From NCBI GenBank assembly GCA_012799755.1, contig JAAZKQ010000355.1, forward strand, positions 1 to 9,957: a stretch of DNA of 9,957 nucleotides, read 5' to 3'. Numbering within the stretch: position 1 is the stretch's first letter; each line of letters opens with the position of its first letter. Below the pieces are notes generated by a model. It saw only the letters and a program-made list of their open reading frames with translations. It did no database searches and had not been told where the DNA came from. Below, in pieces: positions 7,298 through 9,957 of the stretch. Source of the stretch: Lentisphaerota bacterium (GTDB lineage Bacteria > Verrucomicrobiota > Lentisphaeria > Oligosphaerales > Oligosphaeraceae). The translations under genes were made by a program, and so were the position numbers.

Positions 7298-7317
7298 GCG
7301 GAAAAATATTTTTTCGC
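7298..7317. promoter_or_regulatory. Candidate operator: 20-base AT-rich palindrome
   Basis: Nine of ten base pairs match around a TA centre: GCG, one mismatch, AAAAAT, then the complement. It sits 88-107 bases before the start of the RraA-family gene, just upstream of the possible promoter. IclR-family regulators often bind short palindromes of this size with A- and T-rich half-sites, and an iclR-type gene is directly upstream. Binding by that protein is inferred. Confidence 0.45.
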
Positions 7318-7360
7318 TGTGACCGGTTACCCATTGAACATTGTTGTCTTCGCAAGCCGC

Positions 7361-7413
7361 CATGGACGGTATGGACGGCGAGCGAGCAGGTGTTGTCGTC
7401 CATCATGTCCATG
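7361..7413. repeat. ATGGAC inverted repeat
   Basis: The arm CATGGACGGTATGGACG (7361-7377) pairs with 7397-7413, whose reverse complement is CATGGACATGATGGACG, matching at 14 of 17 positions around a 19-base centre. The left side also shows two tandem 9-base units (ATGGACGGT, ATGGACGGC). It looks like a dispersed intergenic repeat. Confidence 0.7.
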
Positions 7414-7415
7414 TT

Positions 7416-7500
7416 GCGCCGTAGGCGCTTAACCATGCTTAACCCCAGCCTTCAGGCTGGGGTGGCGAGCTCCCCATGAGGCAGTGCCTTGTAAAGGCAC
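7416..7500. repeat. Cluster of three small hairpins downstream of iclR
   Basis: Three stems follow one another: GCGCC with GGCGC around GTA (7416-7428); ACCCCAGCC with GGCTGGGGT around TTCA (7442-7463); and GTGCCTT with AAGGCAC around GTA (7484-7500). They lie 77-161 bases past the iclR stop codon in its direction of transcription. None is followed by a T-run on the minus strand, so they are not textbook intrinsic terminators. They may slow transcript decay or be part of a repeated element together with the ATGGAC repeat. Confidence 0.65.
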
Positions 7501-7576
7501 CACAGCAGAAAATGACCACCGGCACGACCGCTATCAATCGGTGACCGCTTACTTTCATCTGGGCAAGCGGGCGGGT

Positions 7577-8329
7577 TCATGCCAAGGCCGCGGCGATCAT
7601 CGCGGCGCTGTGGGAAACTTCTTTTTGGATGGTTTCCATGTTTTTATTCTTCATCAGCTGAGCAGGGATGCTGGCGCCTGCCGCCGCGATCAATTTTCCC
7701 GTTTGATCCAGCACGGGCGCCGAAATCCGCAGGTAAACATCTTTCTCAAACGGCGATACCGCAATCTGTGTTTTCCTGACCTGATCCAGATATTTATTCA
7801 AGGCCTCGCGACTTTTCCACAAATGGCTGCCAAAATCAGCAAATGGCCATCGTTCATTAACCCGCAGCACCGTCATTTCATCTGTCAGAAAGGCCAGGTA
7901 AACCAGACCGGCGGCGCTGGCATACGGATGCATAGGTTCAGAGTCCAGATGCTGGATGACGCCAGGCCGGTCAAAAGAAATCCGATGTGTCTGCAGAATC
8001 CCATCCAGACCGGGAACCGCAAAAATGACGGTTCCTCTCGACAATTTCTGGTATAAGGCCATAAGTTCCGTTTCGACTTTGGCAAGAAAGGAGCTGTTTG
8101 ATTGTTTTTTGGTCAACAAAATCAACTCATTCCCGAGATAGAAGCGACCGTTGCGCTTTTCCAAAAAGCCGCAAGCCACCAGGGTGCGAAGCAAGCTGTA
8201 GCAGGTTGGCGCTTTCAGATTCATGGCAGTCATGATTTCACTGGATTTGATGCCATTATCAGAAAAACCAACTAATTTCACTATCTCGCTACCTTTGACC
8301 AATGAAGCAATCAAATCACTATTCGCCAT
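7577..8329 (-). CDS. IclR-family transcriptional regulator
   Basis: This 250-residue protein has the IclR layout: a winged helix-turn-helix at about residues 8-70 (IKSSEIMTAMNLKAPTCYSL region with the wing RNGRFYLG) and a C-terminal ligand-binding domain from about 80 on. Family marks in that domain are HPYASAAGLVYLAFL and YLRISAPVLDQTGKLIAAAG. IclR relatives such as KdgR control pectin and uronate genes in response to 2-keto-3-deoxygluconate, which fits this locus, but the ligand here is unknown. The ATG at 8329 overlaps the end of the acetyltransferase gene by 11 bases, with AAAGGA upstream. The nearest likely target is the RraA-MDR-kduD operon, where a palindrome lies at 7298-7317. Confidence 0.92.
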   Translation of the reverse strand: MANSDLIASLVKGSEIVKLVGFSDNGIKSSEIMTAMNLKAPTCYSLLRTLVACGFLEKRNGRFYLGNELILLTKKQSNSSFLAKVETELMALYQKLSRGTVIFAVPGLDGILQTHRISFDRPGVIQHLDSEPMHPYASAAGLVYLAFLTDEMTVLRVNERWPFADFGSHLWKSREALNKYLDQVRKTQIAVSPFEKDVYLRISAPVLDQTGKLIAAAGASIPAQLMKNKNMETIQKEVSHSAAMIAAALA

Positions 8330-8924
8330 GGCTGTCTATCCTTTCGCCGCGTTTTTTGATAACCCTGGCGGGAGAGCCGACCGCGACGCTCATGGGAGCA
8401 ATATCATGGGTGACGACGGAGCCGGCGCCGATAACGCACCCGGCGCCGATGGTGACGCCGGCAATGATGTTGACGTTCCCGCCGATCCATACATCATCGC
8501 CAATCACGATCGGCTTGGGTTCGATTCCCTGTTCACAGATCGGTTTCGTGGTGTCACTGAAACGGTGATTCCCGGCAATCAGCATGCAGTGGGCGGCGAT
8601 TCTGACGTCGTTGCCGATTTGCACCAATCCCGCTGGATTGTCCGGCGCACCGTAACCGACAACCAGCGTGTAATTCTGCACGGACGAATCATTGCCGATT
8701 CGCACGTTCCCCGCAATAATCGCACCGTGGGAAATCACGCTTTGGGAACCGATCTCAATTGCTCCGTTGCGAGGTGAGATGAGGGCGCCCGGTGAAATGA
8801 CCGCATCCGGCGCAATGGTCACACGGGGATTGCGGAGCGCGAGCCGCCTGCCGAGCCATGCGGCAAATCCGTGTGCCGATGCTAGATTGCTACCGCGGCT
8901 GAGCAGATTGACTAAAACACTCAT
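8319..8924 (-). CDS. Hexapeptide-repeat (left-handed beta-helix) O-acetyltransferase
   Basis: This 201-residue protein is a LacA/NodL/WbbJ-type acyltransferase, which moves an acetyl group from acetyl-CoA to a sugar hydroxyl. Hexapeptide repeats run from about residue 35 to 172, for example IEIGSQSVISHGAIIAG, VRIGND, VQIGND and IVIGDDVWIGGNVNIIAG. A loop with AGNHRFSD places a candidate catalytic histidine at 120. The end GSPARVIKKR is typical of this group. The start is one base past the stop of the oligogalacturonate-lyase-like gene, with GGGGGA as ribosome site, and its end overlaps iclR. Such enzymes usually build decorated polysaccharides, so its place beside degradative genes is unusual; it might acetylate an oligosaccharide or excess sugar as LacA does. 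The acceptor is unknown. Confidence 0.88.
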   Translation of the reverse strand: MSVLVNLLSRGSNLASAHGFAAWLGRRLALRNPRVTIAPDAVISPGALISPRNGAIEIGSQSVISHGAIIAGNVRIGNDSSVQNYTLVVGYGAPDNPAGLVQIGNDVRIAAHCMLIAGNHRFSDTTKPICEQGIEPKPIVIGDDVWIGGNVNIIAGVTIGAGCVIGAGSVVTHDIAPMSVAVGSPARVIKKRGERIDSHGE

Positions 8925-8925
8925 C

Positions 8926-9957
8926 TTATTTTCCCCCGGGTGATTTGACTTCCACCAGTTCGCTCAGGTCTCCGTTGAACGCGTTGAAGAGAACCTGCGA
9001 ACCGTCACGGGAAAATACGGGGTGATGACAAACCCGGGTTTCGTTGCGCATACACCCCTGCGGGACAGCTGTCACTGGCATGGGGGATGCCTGTCGTGCG
9101 GGGAAAAAACAGCTGTCAACGACCCGGTTTTCTTGCAGGTCCCAGAAGTCAATGTTCCCTGTCCCGGTATCGGTCACCATGAGATTCGAGTCGCGGGGAG
9201 ATACGGACGGATGCCCGCCGCCGGTTGCATCGCAAACCTGACGCCAGTCGCTGCCGTCATAGCGGACAGTGGAGAAAACCAACTTGTCGCCGCCCGGCAT
9301 TTTTGCGTAGCCGACCAGATGTTCACAATCGGGATGCCAAGACCAGTGAACGCCGCCGTTTTCAAGGTTGAGAGCAAGCCGGAGATCGCTGAAATCACGT
9401 TTACAGGTAAAGAGGTAAAGAATCTTGGGTTCCTTGCGGGCAACGCAATGATTGCCGAAATGGATGAGCATCCGGCTGCCATCATGATTCCAGCGGATGC
9501 AATAGCACATCAGGGTCAATCCGGTCGGGGTGCCATGAATGTCGGCAAGACGTCGGTCTTCGGCAAGGAGCCGGTCGCGGTCGGGGTGAACATCCAGGAA
9601 GTTCTGCACGCTGAGCCGCAGAGTTTCGCTGGGCGGCTCGAAGCCATATTCAAAGACGCCATGACGGGTGCGGTCTTCGAAAGGAACCGGCGCAATGGGG
9701 GGATTGTAAACGCCATAGCCATATCCGGCGGCATAGAGCATGCCGAGCAGCCCAGATGCTATCGGTTCGCCGTGGGGCGGGGCGCCTTCAGCATCGCCGC
9801 CAAGGGTGATCTCGTGTCCCGTGGCGAGTTCCCGGCGGGTAATTTTCGGCTCGGACAGCGTTCCGCTCTGAAAATAGACATAGCGGCAGTCCGAACTCCA
9901 GGTTTGCCAGAATCCGGTATGGAAGAAGTTCGATTCAACCGGATTTTCCCCGAACTC
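8926..9957 (-). CDS. Oligogalacturonate-lyase-like beta-propeller protein (partial, 5' end off window)
   Basis: The frame stays open from the stop at 8926 to the window edge, giving 343 residues without a start, so the gene is cut at its 5' end; an internal ATG at 9741 is not the start. The repeated Trp- and Asp-rich blades (TGFWQTWSSDCRYVYFQSG, VHWSWHPDCEHLVGYA, GGHPSVSPRDSNLMVTDT, HHPVFSRDGSQVLFNA) fit a seven-bladed propeller of the oligogalacturonate lyase (PL22) or TolB-like type. In PL22 enzymes several histidines bind manganese and carry out elimination on unsaturated digalacturonate; the HPS and HHP histidines here fit that pattern. The complete protein would be close to the family's usual 380-400 residues. 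Its neighbours on a uronate locus support a role in oligo-uronate breakdown. Whether it is an active lyase or only a sugar-binding propeller is uncertain. Confidence 0.65.
   Translation of the reverse strand, partial: EFGENPVESNFFHTGFWQTWSSDCRYVYFQSGTLSEPKITRRELATGHEITLGGDAEGAPPHGEPIASGLLGMLYAAGYGYGVYNPPIAPVPFEDRTRHGVFEYGFEPPSETLRLSVQNFLDVHPDRDRLLAEDRRLADIHGTPTGLTLMCYCIRWNHDGSRMLIHFGNHCVARKEPKILYLFTCKRDFSDLRLALNLENGGVHWSWHPDCEHLVGYAKMPGGDKLVFSTVRYDGSDWRQVCDATGGGHPSVSPRDSNLMVTDTGTGNIDFWDLQENRVVDSCFFPARQASPMPVTAVPQGCMRNETRVCHHPVFSRDGSQVLFNAFNGDLSELVEVKSPGGK

Larger units (their letters stand above)
7211..7576. other. 366-base gene-free control region between iclR and the rraA-type operon
   Basis: No convincing gene lies here. 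The half next to the RraA-family gene (7211-7320) is AT-rich and probably holds the promoter of the RraA-MDR-kduD operon. The half next to iclR (7361-7500) is filled with small inverted repeats. A 70-codon open frame on the plus strand (7267-7479) crosses the repeats, has no recognisable domain and is taken as spurious. Confidence 0.65.

Noticed and set aside
7442..7463. Intrinsic terminator of iclR
   Set aside because: The stem is strong, but the minus-strand bases that follow are TAAGCATGG and not a T-run.
7267..7479. Small plus-strand gene in the control region
   Set aside because: Its codons cross the ATGGAC repeat and hairpins, and I see no ribosome site or domain supporting it.
7416..7500. 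CRISPR array
   Set aside because: The short stems differ from one another in sequence and there are no regularly spaced identical repeats or spacers.

Overview
This window looks like part of a uronate or acidic-polysaccharide catabolic locus from a free-living bacterium with fairly GC-rich DNA. All eight protein genes I can support lie on the minus strand, so transcription runs from high to low coordinates. The genes are a heparinase II/III-type lyase, a GH88/GH105-type hydrolase, a KduD-type dehydrogenase, an RraA-family protein, an oligogalacturonate-lyase-like protein, a medium-chain dehydrogenase, a 2-hydroxyacid dehydrogenase and an IclR regulator. This mix, together with intergenic repeats built on GATGAACAC and ATGGAC words, reminds me of the PVC superphylum, for example Lentisphaerota, Kiritimatiellota or Verrucomicrobiota. 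That placement is inference only: there is no rRNA or phylogenetic marker here.

Layout in order of transcription. (1) 9957-7577 holds the 3' part of an oligogalacturonate-lyase-like beta-propeller gene that runs off the window, a hexapeptide-repeat acetyltransferase one base later, and an IclR regulator whose start overlaps the acetyltransferase by 11 bases. (2) 7576-7211 is a 366-base gene-free stretch with a cluster of small hairpins, an ATGGAC inverted repeat and an AT-rich near-perfect 20-base palindrome that could be an operator. (3) 7210-4747 holds an RraA-family gene, a zinc-dependent MDR dehydrogenase and kduD, joined by a 1-base and a 4-base overlap and so probably translationally coupled. 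(4) After a 149-base gap comes a GH88/GH105-type unsaturated uronyl hydrolase (4597-3521). (5) A 174-base gap carrying an imperfect inverted repeat leads to a D-2-hydroxyacid dehydrogenase (3346-2363) and, 30 bases on, a secreted heparinase II/III-type lyase (2332-170). (6) 169-1 is gene-free and holds a perfect 15-base inverted repeat and a G-rich tract.

A working model: the exported lyase cuts a uronic-acid polymer outside the cytoplasm, leaving 4,5-unsaturated ends. The cytoplasmic hydrolase and the oligogalacturonate-lyase-like protein would release the unsaturated uronate, which becomes 4-deoxy-5-keto-uronate. KduD would reduce its isomer to 2-keto-3-deoxygluconate. The MDR dehydrogenase, RraA-family protein and 2-hydroxyacid dehydrogenase would handle linked keto or hydroxy acids by steps the sequence does not define. 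IclR is the obvious candidate regulator. KduI, KDG kinase, KDPG aldolase and any transporter are absent from the window. I see no CRISPR array, tRNA, rRNA, insertion sequence or phage gene.
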